This document shows positions 17,115 to 24,897 of a DNA stretch of 42,041 nucleotides, in pieces. Location: NCBI GenBank assembly GCA_937138415.1, contig CAKZPA010000036.1, positions 1-42,041 on the forward strand, given 5' to 3'. Both the position numbers and the translations under genes were made by a program. This stretch comes from an uncultured Nitrospiraceae bacterium. Its GTDB lineage: Bacteria; Nitrospirota; Thermodesulfovibrionia; Thermodesulfovibrionales; SM23-35. Position 1 is the first letter of the stretch, and each line of letters starts with the position of its first letter. The notes below the pieces were generated by a model. It searched no databases, was not told the origin of the DNA, and saw only the letters and a list, made by a program, of their open reading frames with translations.

Positions 17115-19112
17115 TCACGCTGCCGATTTCAAATAATCGAGGACGTTCTTCATTGCCTCCCGGTCACCCGTGAAGAGCAGGAAATCCCCCGCCTTCAGGG
17201 TGAAATCCGGTTCGGGATTCGTGTGCACGCTCTTTCCCCTCTTCACCGCGATCACGGTGACGCCCGTTTTCTTCCTGATCTGGAGGTCCTTGATCGAACG
17301 GTCATGGAGGTGTGACCCCTCGGGAATGCGGTACCCGTCGATCTCTATTTGGGGAAGCCACTCATACGTCTCGAAGAGATGCCGCCGCGGGAGTTCGACC
17401 GTGCGCAGGGCCGTATAGCTGTTGCTCCTCACCTTTTCCACCATGTCGAGGATAGCGCTCCGGGGAAAACTGTAACGGTGCAGCACCCGCGAGAATATCT
17501 CTATCGACGTCTCGAACTCCTCCGGTATCACCTCGTCCGCGCCGAGGGCTTTGAGTTCATCCACCTCCGCGACGTACCGCGTCCGAACGATGATATAGAG
17601 ATGAGGGTTCGCCTGTCGGGCGATCGAGACGATCCTCCTCGTGGAGACGGGGTCCGAGATCGCAACGACGAGGAGCCTCGCCTTCTCCACGCCCATCTTA
17701 TGGAGAATTTCCTTGCTCGTGCCGTCTCCGTAGTGAATCGGCTCGCCCTTCTCCCTCATCTCCCTGACCGTGTCGCTGTTCATCTCGAGCACGACGTAGG
17801 GAATCTCGGCCTCCTTCAACACCCGCGCGAGGTTCCTCCCGTTCAGGCCGAACCCGACGATAATGACGTGGTCGTGCTTCTTCCGCACCGGCGTCTCCCC
17901 GTGCGCTCCGCTCCTGTGTCCGGCGAACCTCTTGACCGCGGGCCGCGCCGCGATCCACTCCGATATCGGCGGGGCGAGGCTTACAACGAACGGCGTCATG
18001 ATCATCGTGATGACGGAGGAGAGGAGGAAAACCTGGTAGAAATCCTCCGATATCAAACCGGCCGACTTGCCCGCCACGGCGAGCACGAAGGAAAACTCGC
18101 CGATCTGCGCGAGCCCGAGACCCGCGATGAGGGCGGTTCTGAGAGAATTTCCGATGAGCATCGCGGCGATGAAGCCTGTCACGATCTTCAGTCCGAATAT
18201 AAGGAGAACCACCTGCGCGATCCTTATCACGTTGTCCGCGAGGAACTCTACGTTCATGAGCATGCCGATCGAGACGAAGAAGAGCCCCATGAAACTGTCC
18301 TTGAACGGCAGGATGTCCGCAAGCGCCTGGTGCGCGTACTCCGACTCCGAAATGATGAGGCCGGCGAGAAACGCGCCGAGGGCGAGAGAAAGCCCGAAGC
18401 GCGACGTGAGGAGAGCGATGCCGAGGCAGAGGAGAATAATCGTCGTGAGGAAGAGCTCGCGGCTCTTCGTGCGGACGACCTGATGGAGAAACGCGGGAAC
18501 GATCCACCGGGAACTCAGGAGGACGACGGCGATGATAATCGCCGCTTTCCCTATTTTGCCGCCGATGTCGAGCACGTCCACGCCGTCGCCCGCGAGGACC
18601 GGCACGAGGAGCATGAGAGGAACGATACAGAGATCCTGAAAGATGAGGATCCCGACCATCGTGTGCCCGTGGGGAGAATCGATCTCCCCTCTTTCCGCGA
18701 GCAGTTTGAGGACGATCGCCGTACTGCTCAGGGCATAGAGAAACCCGAAGAACACCGACGTGTTGACATTCCCGATCGCGACGTACGTCATGGCACCCGA
18801 AACCGCGATCGTGAGGAGCACCTGGGCTGTTCCGCCGCCGAGGACCGCCTTCCGGATCCGCATGAGCTTCGCGAGCGAAAACTCGATGCCGATGGTGAAG
18901 AGGAGGAGTATGACGCCGATCTCCGCGAGCACCTGGATAAAGTGCACGTCTTTGATGAGGCCGACGCCCTGTGGACCGATCAAAATGCCGGCGACGATGA
19001 ATCCCACGAGGGACGGGATCTTCAGCTTATAGAGCAGGAGGATGACCACCGCGGATGCGATGAAGATCATTTCGAGGGATTTGAGAATTTCGTATTCCAT
19101 TTCGTATTCCAT
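17115..19112 (-). CDS. CPA2-family monovalent cation:proton antiporter with RCK domains (KefB-like)
   Basis: A 665-residue inner-membrane protein. Residues 1 to about 385 hold some 12 membrane helices of the Na+/H+ exchanger fold (SLVGFIVAGILIGPQGVG, FLYALSSTAIVLKLLAERGE, FLAGLIISESEYAHQ). From about 412 there is a TrkA-N (RCK) nucleotide-binding domain with VIIVGFGLNGRNLARVL, and after about 575 a TrkA-C domain ending FTLKAGDFLLFTGDREAM. It probably exports K+ or Na+ in exchange for H+ under ligand control. The 5' end has a tandem 12-base duplication, so residues MEYE occur twice and either ATG may start the protein; no clear ribosome site decides. Confidence 0.92.
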   Translation of the reverse strand: MEYEMEYEILKSLEMIFIASAVVILLLYKLKIPSLVGFIVAGILIGPQGVGLIKDVHFIQVLAEIGVILLLFTIGIEFSLAKLMRIRKAVLGGGTAQVLLTIAVSGAMTYVAIGNVNTSVFFGFLYALSSTAIVLKLLAERGEIDSPHGHTMVGILIFQDLCIVPLMLLVPVLAGDGVDVLDIGGKIGKAAIIIAVVLLSSRWIVPAFLHQVVRTKSRELFLTTIILLCLGIALLTSRFGLSLALGAFLAGLIISESEYAHQALADILPFKDSFMGLFFVSIGMLMNVEFLADNVIRIAQVVLLIFGLKIVTGFIAAMLIGNSLRTALIAGLGLAQIGEFSFVLAVAGKSAGLISEDFYQVFLLSSVITMIMTPFVVSLAPPISEWIAARPAVKRFAGHRSGAHGETPVRKKHDHVIIVGFGLNGRNLARVLKEAEIPYVVLEMNSDTVREMREKGEPIHYGDGTSKEILHKMGVEKARLLVVAISDPVSTRRIVSIARQANPHLYIIVRTRYVAEVDELKALGADEVIPEEFETSIEIFSRVLHRYSFPRSAILDMVEKVRSNSYTALRTVELPRRHLFETYEWLPQIEIDGYRIPEGSHLHDRSIKDLQIRKKTGVTVIAVKRGKSVHTNPEPDFTLKAGDFLLFTGDREAMKNVLDYLKSAA

Positions 19113-19135
19113 CGGTCTTATGGTAAGGTTAAAGC

Positions 19136-19282
19136 ATGATCCACGTATCCGCGCTGATCGCAGCCCCCGTATCCGCGTACCGAAAGTGTCCCCGGTGCGG
19201 GAAGTTCCAGCTCTTCAGGGGCGCAAAAAAAGGCGACCTCGTCACCTGCACGAAGTGCTCGCACCAATTCGTTCTCCGGTGA
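19136..19282 (+). CDS. 48-residue zinc-ribbon protein
   Basis: A short gene whose product has two CxxC knuckles: C18 and C21 in KCPRCGKF and C38 and C41 in TCTKCSHQF, with the 16-residue spacing of a zinc ribbon. TAAGG precedes the ATG by about seven bases. A perfect 7-bp hairpin (GCGTTCG / CGAACGC, 19283-19302) starts right after the stop, marking the end of the unit. It diverges from the antiporter with only 23 bases between the starts. The first 14 residues are mildly hydrophobic. No specific function can be assigned. Confidence 0.65.
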   Translation: MIHVSALIAAPVSAYRKCPRCGKFQLFRGAKKGDLVTCTKCSHQFVLR

Positions 19283-19380
19283 GCGTTCGGCCGCTCGAAC
19301 GCGCAAAGATACGGTAATCACGCCGGCAGCGGGTTACGAGACGAGCGTCCGTTCCCGGCATGAAGAGCGAAATCGTTGCA

Positions 19381-20277
19381 TCAAGGCTTGTAATCCGGAT
19401 ACGGCGCCCCCTGAAGGGTGCGAATCCTGTCGTCGAGATCCGGGTGCGTCGCGAAGAGCGCGGCGAGACCTCTCTTCTTCGACCCGGAAATGCCGAATGC
19501 CGCCATCTGATCTGGCAGGTGCGGCTGCTGCACGAACGCCTTCAGAGACTCGAGAGCGCCGATCATGGGTTTCTTCCCCACCAAATCCGCGGCGCCGCCG
19601 TCCGCCCGGTACTCCCTCCGGCGCGAAAACCAGAAAACGACAATCGAGGCGAGGATCGCGAGGAACATCTCCGCGATAATCGTCGTTACCCAGAACCCTA
19701 TCCCGTGTCCCCGCTCGTTCCTCAAGATGACCCGGTCGACCGTATAGCCGATCACGCGCGCAAAGAAAATCACGAACGTATTCACGACCCCCTGCACGAG
19801 CGCGAGCGTCACCATGTCGCCGTTCCGTATGTGTGCCACCTCGTGGGCGAGAACGGCCCGCACCCTCTCCCTGTCCATCCGGCGCAGCATGCCTGTCGAG
19901 ACGGCGACGAGCGCGCTATCCCTCTTCATTCCCGTCGCGAAGGCGTTCACGTCGTCCGCGGGATAAACCGCAACCTCGGGCATACCGATGCCCGCCTTCG
20001 ACGCAAGTTCACCGACGGTCCTCAGAAGCCAGCGCTCCGTCTCGTTCGCCGGCGTCGTGATGACCTGAGCGCCGGTCAGCCTCTTTGCCGACCATTTCGA
20101 CAACGCGAGGCTGACGAACGCGCCGCCCATGCCGAATACCGCCGCGAACATGAGAAGCGAGGAATAGTTCAAGCCATACGCCGTCAGGTACGGCTCTATG
20201 CCGAGTACTCTCAGGACGATGCTCAAGACGACGAGCACCGCGAAATTGGTAACCAAAAAGTAGATAATTCTCCGCAT
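19381..20277 (-). CDS. htpX: HtpX-type membrane zinc metalloprotease
   Basis: A 298-residue M48-family protease that acts in quality control of inner-membrane proteins alongside FtsH. Two N-terminal helices (about 4-24 and 40-60) precede the zinc site AHEVAH (H145, E146, H149 in the numbering used), with the third ligand Glu in SRRREYRAD near 222. The conserved VNAFATG and THPDLDDRI are present. The ATG at 20275-20277 sits six bases after AAGGAG; the GTG two codons earlier overlaps that site. It ends near the zinc-ribbon gene, in convergent orientation. Confidence 0.95.
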   Translation of the reverse strand: MRRIIYFLVTNFAVLVVLSIVLRVLGIEPYLTAYGLNYSSLLMFAAVFGMGGAFVSLALSKWSAKRLTGAQVITTPANETERWLLRTVGELASKAGIGMPEVAVYPADDVNAFATGMKRDSALVAVSTGMLRRMDRERVRAVLAHEVAHIRNGDMVTLALVQGVVNTFVIFFARVIGYTVDRVILRNERGHGIGFWVTTIIAEMFLAILASIVVFWFSRRREYRADGGAADLVGKKPMIGALESLKAFVQQPHLPDQMAAFGISGSKKRGLAALFATHPDLDDRIRTLQGAPYPDYKP

Positions 20278-20436
20278 ACGCACCTCCTTTTGCGAACTCC
20301 GCTGCCGCGTGTCCCGGCAACGGTGAATGCTTTATTTTACAAGAATTTTACATGATAGAACACTGCTTCGACCATCCGGTGAGTCCTTCCGAAAACGTTA
20401 TATCATCCATAATATAAAAGGTAGGAGCGGTCCTTC

Positions 20437-20556
20437 GACGAGGCGAGCGGATCCGCCGAGGCAGACGATGACAAAAAGAGAACCACGCCGCGCGATGACG
20501 GAGAAAAGAGCCGTTAAAGCTTCAGGGACACATCCTTCAAGGGATGCGTCCCTTTT
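20437..20556. repeat. Composite dispersed repeat (A7/B2) between htpX and the next gene
   Basis: A family-A element (GGATCCGCCGAGG...GATGACA, 20437-20474) is followed by a family-B hairpin at 20523-20553: AGGGACACATCC, a short loop, then GGATGCGTCCCT and a T run. The single mismatch in the arms is a G-U pair. It could end plus-strand transcription, but no plus-strand gene precedes it. The remaining bases of the 289-base gap show no gene. Confidence 0.7.
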
Positions 20557-20566
20557 TACCTCGTTT

Positions 20567-22867
20567 TTACTTCCACTTTATCACTCTCAGCACGTTCGAG
20601 AAATCATCCGTCCATATCCCGACGCGCGGATCGCCCCGCAGAGGTTGCCAGCGGTCGTTTCGAAGAAGTGAATCCACCTTCTCTCGAGAGCGAGCCATCA
20701 CCACCCAGATCGAAGGTGTTTTGCCTTGCTTCTCCTCATCTGCGCTGATGTCTCCATCATGACGGATGCGCGCCACCAGCCTCGCGTCGAGTGCCAAGTT
20801 CGCAAAAACAGGTTCGAGGTCGAGTCTCCGATTCGATATGTGAAAGGCGAGAATTCCATCGTCGGACACTTTCTCCAGATATAACTGCACTGCTTCTCTG
20901 GTAACAAGGTGCATGGGGATCGCATCCGAACTGAACGCATCCAGAACGAGGACGTCGTACCGACCGCTCTTGGCCTCTTTCAAACGCAGCCGGGCGTCCC
21001 CCGGGATAATGTGCAGAGATCGCGCCTGGCTCTCCGAGATGTACGTGAACAGTGACGGATCGCTCGCGAAGCGTATGACATCGGGATCGATTTCGTAAAA
21101 CGTCCAATCCTGGTTCGGTCGAGCGTATGCGGCGAGAGAACCCGTGCCGAGGCCAACCACTCCGATAGACTGCGCCGTTGCCGAATTGTGTTCGAGACTC
21201 TCGAACAGTTCTCCAACCGGGCCCGTTCGGTAGTAGTACGACAGCGCCTCTCCGCGCTTCGCTGGATCGGTGCTCTGGAGCCCGTGCAACGTCGTCCCAT
21301 GGAAGAGGAGGCGACGCGCCCTGTTTGAATCTTCTGCCACACGGAGGACGCCAAAAAAGTTTCGCTCGGTCATCAGCATCTTCTCCTTCGTGCTCAAGAG
21401 AAGGAGACCTACAACGAAAATACCCGCCAGACAGAGAGCAAACCGCGGGGGTTTTCGAACGAATCGATACGTTAACAATGCAGGCATCGCGAAGAGGATC
21501 AGATTCCCGAGCCATGGGCGAGGCATTCTCACAGATTCAACCATAAAAAACAGCGCAAGCGTGAGGATGCCCACACCGACTGACCAGGCGACATCCCGCC
21601 ACCCAAAGGAGAACCCGCCCACGTTACTGTCCGATTTTCTCTCTGCCGGCCGGAGCGCACAAGCGAGTATCATGACGATCGGCAGCTCGAGCACGTTGTC
21701 GAAGAGCAGGGGTGCGACAATCGCATTGAAGAATCCTCCGAGCACCCCACCGACCGACAAGCATAAGTAAAATGCCGTCAAGTGATGCGTCGCTGGGCGG
21801 TCCTTCGCGAGTTCACCATGGAAAATCATCGCCGCGGCAAAAAACATGAGAAGGTAAAATAACGATATGAGCCAAGTAGGGTGATTCACCTTCATGAGAA
21901 AAATGATCATCAAAACCACCGCACATATGCTCAGTAAACGTCCCATCCAGTAAGGGGGCAGTAAGGGGCGCTTCGCGAAGACGAGGATGAAAGTCAGGAG
22001 ATAGAGAGCGAGCGGAATGACCCACAACAGCGGGAAGGGCGCGATGTCCGTCGTGATGTAGGTCGTCACCCCCAGGAGCAGACTCGACGGGATGAACGCG
22101 AAGCTCGTCCAGCGCAGCATTCGCGAGAAGCCGAGAGGCTCCGCGGGCGTATGCGCCGATTCGAAACATCGGACATCAGACACTCTTTTCATCACAAGAC
22201 CTGTGGGAACTTTAAAGGGTTCGCGTGGCAGCCCGCCGGGTGAAGAATGAGCGTACTCTTCCCGCGCTCTATGGGCGGAACGCAGCGTGATAACCGCACA
22301 AGATACGATGAGGACGGCCAGCACGCCATAGCCGATCGCCCACAAAGAACTTTGCTGGCGTAACGCCAGGCTGGGCTCGATCGCGAATGGATACATCAGA
22401 AGACCGACCATGCTCCCGAGGTTGCTCGCCGCATAGAGAAAGTAGGGATCGCGCGCGTCGCGATGACGCGTCGTAGAAAACCATCTCTGGAGGAGCGGGG
22501 CGGTCGTCGATACGGCGAACAGCGGCAACGCGGTCGAAAAGAAGAGAAAGCCGAGAAGCCACGGAATCGGATTGCTTTCCCGGGGGATCGACGCGATCGC
22601 TTTCTCGCCGATGCCGATGGGGAGAACGATGAACGGGAGCGCGATCAACGATAAATGGACAACGAACTGCCATCGGTTTGGCGCTGAACTCAGAGCGTGC
22701 GAATAGGAATACGCGAAGAGCAACGTCGCCTGGAAAAAAACCATGCACGTGTTCCACACGGACGGGGAGCCGCCCAGCACCGGCAGCAACATCTTTCCTA
22801 CCATCGGCTGCACGCTGAAGAGCAGGAATGCACTCGCGAACAGGGTCAGCGAAAAAAGAAAGACCAT
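20567..22867 (-). CDS. Polytopic membrane protein with C-terminal spermidine-synthase-like domain
   Basis: A 766-residue protein. Residues 1-500 contain some 13-14 membrane helices and open with FASAFLLFSVQPMVGKMLLP, typical of the 'fused MFS/spermidine synthase' family. Residues 500-766 form a Rossmann domain with GVVGLGTGSLAAYA (569-582), YEIDP (591-595) and LVLDAFSSDAIP with D643 at the position of the aminopropyltransferase acid. The family is common in environmental genomes, and its true reaction is not known; it may transfer an aminopropyl or methyl group to a membrane-linked substrate. AAAGG lies five bases before the ATG. No speD or other polyamine gene is near. Confidence 0.85.
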   Translation of the reverse strand: MVFLFSLTLFASAFLLFSVQPMVGKMLLPVLGGSPSVWNTCMVFFQATLLFAYSYSHALSSAPNRWQFVVHLSLIALPFIVLPIGIGEKAIASIPRESNPIPWLLGFLFFSTALPLFAVSTTAPLLQRWFSTTRHRDARDPYFLYAASNLGSMVGLLMYPFAIEPSLALRQQSSLWAIGYGVLAVLIVSCAVITLRSAHRAREEYAHSSPGGLPREPFKVPTGLVMKRVSDVRCFESAHTPAEPLGFSRMLRWTSFAFIPSSLLLGVTTYITTDIAPFPLLWVIPLALYLLTFILVFAKRPLLPPYWMGRLLSICAVVLMIIFLMKVNHPTWLISLFYLLMFFAAAMIFHGELAKDRPATHHLTAFYLCLSVGGVLGGFFNAIVAPLLFDNVLELPIVMILACALRPAERKSDSNVGGFSFGWRDVAWSVGVGILTLALFFMVESVRMPRPWLGNLILFAMPALLTYRFVRKPPRFALCLAGIFVVGLLLLSTKEKMLMTERNFFGVLRVAEDSNRARRLLFHGTTLHGLQSTDPAKRGEALSYYYRTGPVGELFESLEHNSATAQSIGVVGLGTGSLAAYARPNQDWTFYEIDPDVIRFASDPSLFTYISESQARSLHIIPGDARLRLKEAKSGRYDVLVLDAFSSDAIPMHLVTREAVQLYLEKVSDDGILAFHISNRRLDLEPVFANLALDARLVARIRHDGDISADEEKQGKTPSIWVVMARSREKVDSLLRNDRWQPLRGDPRVGIWTDDFSNVLRVIKWK

Positions 22868-23330
22868 TGATACCTTTCACCAGCCGCGCATTGTCCAAAC
22901 GACCGCACGTTCATATTATTCTCATTGAATTGATCGCGATCAACGGCTTTTGCAAAAAGGGCAGCTTGCGGCCACCTCGGTCGCCCCTCGCTTTGGAGGA
23001 TCCGCCGCAGAAGCGACTCGATAAGGCAGACGAGGACACCGCATGCTGTCATTGTCCGCGCTCGGGCGGATCTGCCGAGGCCGACGAGGACAAAAAAAGG
23101 AGACCCAAACGGCGGGATCGCCGAGGCGAGAATCCATCGTTCACTCAGTCATCCGCCGACTCGATCGGGGGATCCGGAAAGAAAATTCTGGATCCCGCAG
23201 CAAGTGCGGAATGACGACCATACAAGATCGGCGCGTCATCGGGTATAAAAGTGCAAAAGAACAGAAGGCTGATGGCAAAGATTAAAAGCGTCAGGGACAC
23301 ATCCCCGAAGGGATGTGCCCCTATCAACCA
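22868..23330. repeat. Gene-free region with several dispersed repeats
   Basis: No supportable gene. At 23046-23092 there is a family-A variant (TGTCATTGTCCGCGCTCGGG ... GAGGACA), and at about 23186-23219 a different element containing TTCTGGATCCCGC and GCGGAATGACG. A family-B hairpin GGGACACATCC/GGGATGTGCCCC lies at 23291-23322. The stretch separates the minus-strand housekeeping block from the Tad locus. Confidence 0.65.
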
Positions 23331-23373
23331 CCGTAAAAAAGCAATTTTACAAAAATGAAGAGCAATGCCCCTA

Positions 23374-23401
23374 TTGACAAATCTATTTCATTCTATAGAA
23401 T
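23374..23401 (+). promoter_or_regulatory. Sigma-70 promoter for flp1
   Basis: TTGACA (23374-23379), a 16-base spacer and TAGAAT (23396-23401). Transcription would start near 23408 and leave a leader of about 100 bases before the pilin ATG. That leader can fold: GCTCAGG (23411-23417) pairs with CCTGGGC (23436-23442), and CGGA-AAC-TCCG follows. Confidence 0.75.
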
Positions 23402-23507
23402 AGTATGTAAGCTCAGGGTGGGGAAAATGAAAGAACCTGGGCAGCCGGAAACTCCGATATAGTAACAAGCAAAGTTTTCGGGTATCCGTTGAAAGGAGGT
23501 GACAGAG

Positions 23508-23702
23508 ATGACAGAGATCAAAGATTATTTTCTGGCCATGTATCTGAAGCTCACGAACGTGCTTCGGAGCGAGAAAGGCCAGACGCTGGTCGAGTATGCG
23601 CTGATTCTCGTTTTGATCGCCCTCGTTGTGATTGCGGCGTTGACAGTTACCGGTCAGAAAGTCAGTAGCACCTTTAGCAATATTAACAACGCACTGAAGT
23701 AA
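23508..23702 (+). CDS. flp: Flp-type (type IVb) major pilin, copy 1
   Basis: A 64-residue prepilin. A 24-residue leader ends in RSEKG, followed by QTLVEYALILVLIALVVIAA; the prepilin peptidase would cut after Gly24, leaving Glu at +5 and Tyr at +6, the Flp signature. The mature protein is about 40 residues, normal for this family, and nearly all of it is the hydrophobic helix. The frame opens at a GTG nine bases earlier, but that GTG lies within the AAAGGAGGTG ribosome site, so the ATG at 23508 is the start. It is the first gene of the Tad locus, with its own promoter and its own terminator. Confidence 0.95.
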   Translation: MTEIKDYFLAMYLKLTNVLRSEKGQTLVEYALILVLIALVVIAALTVTGQKVSSTFSNINNALK

Positions 23703-23756
23703 CGCATGCTCGAGACACATGGGGTAGGTATCATTAATACCTTAATCATGATTGAA

Positions 23757-23795
23757 ACCATCTGGTTCTGGCAAAGAACCAGATGGTCTTTTTTC
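23757..23795 (+). terminator. Strong intrinsic terminator after flp1
   Basis: A perfect 13-bp stem (ACCATCTGGTTCT / AGAACCAGATGGT) with a 5-base loop, followed by CTTTTTTC. It begins 54 bases after the flp1 stop. A smaller dyad AGGTAT-N5-ATACCT lies just before it. Confidence 0.95.
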
Positions 23796-23939
23796 TCCAT
23801 TCTTTCGTGAGAATGTCTGCAGAAGTCGCCAAACTCGATGAAAGATGCGCACGTGGCAATCGCTTCGAACGCAGAACGGTTCCTGATCACGACGTATACG
23901 AATGAGAGACCTTGAAAACATGAAAGGGGGTGCGTAATC

Positions 23940-24134
23940 GTGAATATTCTGATTCGTTCCTTGCGACAGCTTTTCTTCAATGCGAAAGACGCTTTGCACA
24001 ACGAAAGCGGACAAACGTTGGCGGAGTATGGATTGATCCTCGTGCTCATAGCTGTCGTCGTGTTCCTGGCACTGCAGTTGACCGGCACAACTGTGAGCGG
24101 GATGTACTCGAACGTGGCCGCGCAGTTTCCGTGA
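23940..24134 (+). CDS. flp: Flp-type (type IVb) pilin, copy 2
   Basis: A 64-residue prepilin with a 24-residue leader ending NESG and the mature start QTLAEYGLILVLIAVVVFLAL, again with Glu at +5 and Tyr at +6. It starts at a GTG behind AAAGGGGGTG. It shares the architecture of copy 1 but differs across leader and C-terminus, so it is an old paralog and not a recent duplicate. The weaker GTG start suggests less output than copy 1. No clear promoter is seen in the 145 bases after the first terminator, so expression may depend on read-through or an unrecognised promoter. Confidence 0.93.
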   Translation: MNILIRSLRQLFFNAKDALHNESGQTLAEYGLILVLIAVVVFLALQLTGTTVSGMYSNVAAQFP

Positions 24135-24194
24135 AGGCGAGTCTGACGGCAACGATCCTTTAGTCTTTATCCATTCGTTCATTTTCTCCTTTGT

Positions 24195-24218
24195 GGCTCC
24201 CCTGATGGGGAGCCTTTT
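24195..24218 (+). terminator. Intrinsic terminator after flp2
   Basis: GGCTCCCC-TGAT-GGGGAGCC followed by TTTT, 60 bases after the flp2 stop. The stem is a perfect 8 bp, GC-rich. Confidence 0.92.
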
Positions 24219-24843
24219 CGGGCGCAATTGACGACGCGCGTACGATGGCCCCTCTCGGCACGTGATGCCGATCACTTCAAAGCTTGGGACACTTCTTGAA
24301 CAATAGCTCATGCCGAGAAAGGAAAACCGCGGGCTAAGGATGCAAAGGGACAGAAGTATCACACCCTACTACGACCGTTGCCGAGTTCATTTATTTATTT
24401 CAGAGATGACAAAAGGGAACCAACCCGGGAGATCGCCACGTCCTCATCCTGCCACAGGCAGGGCTCGTCCTCGCGATGACAGATGGGAAAAAGTCCTTGT
24501 CCGCCTCGGGCGGATCCACCGAGGTGGACAAGGAAGTCGGAACGACCGACGTGGCAATCCCGTCGCTGCTATCAACGTCCAGATCGCCACTCCCGCTATC
24601 GGCAGGACTCACCCCGCCCTCTCCCCTCGTCTGAGAGTCTTCGACCCTCATAGGGAGAGGGTTCGCAAAGTCGCTTCTTTTGGAACCGAACAGCGAGATC
24701 GCCGCGCTTCGCTCGTCCCCGCTCGGGTGGATCCGCTCGCGTCGTCGAGTCGATGAGGCGGCCGAGGCGAACGATGACACTTCTGGATGGGGCGAGTAAA
24801 GCGAAGGCACAGTTCAAAGGGTCAAGGGCTCGAGGGTCCAATT
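24219..24843. repeat. Gene-free region of dispersed repeats before the pentapeptide gene
   Basis: No supportable gene. Family-A elements lie at 24429-24481, 24581-24610 (partial) and 24695-24779. A variant with the self-complementary arms TCCTTGTCCGCCTCGG / CCGAGGTGGACAAGGA is at about 24500-24535. A different stem CCCTCTCCC ... GGGAGAGGG lies at about 24619-24660. The elements are end to end, like an array of insertions. Confidence 0.65.
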
Positions 24844-24849
24844 TATAAT
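24844..24849 (+). promoter_or_regulatory. Possible -10 box for the pentapeptide gene
   Basis: A perfect TATAAT 49 bases before the ATG at 24898. No good -35 is found at 16-18 bases upstream, so this is tentative. Confidence 0.3.
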
Positions 24850-24897
24850 TATGTCCAAGCTGAATCGAACCATACACTCATAGAAGGAGGACAAGAG

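Noticed and set aside
17349-19139. 596-codon plus-strand frame opposite the antiporter
   Set aside because: Highly charged, no motifs, opposite a complete antiporter.
24250-24300. Possible c-di-GMP riboswitch near the flp genes
   Set aside because: Looked for the conserved GGCAAACC and GGGACGCAAAGCC segments here and in the flp1 and tadE leaders; they are not present.
22868-24843. CRISPR array
   Set aside because: Repeats are palindromic, vary in length and spacing, and belong to several families; there are no regular spacers and no cas genes.
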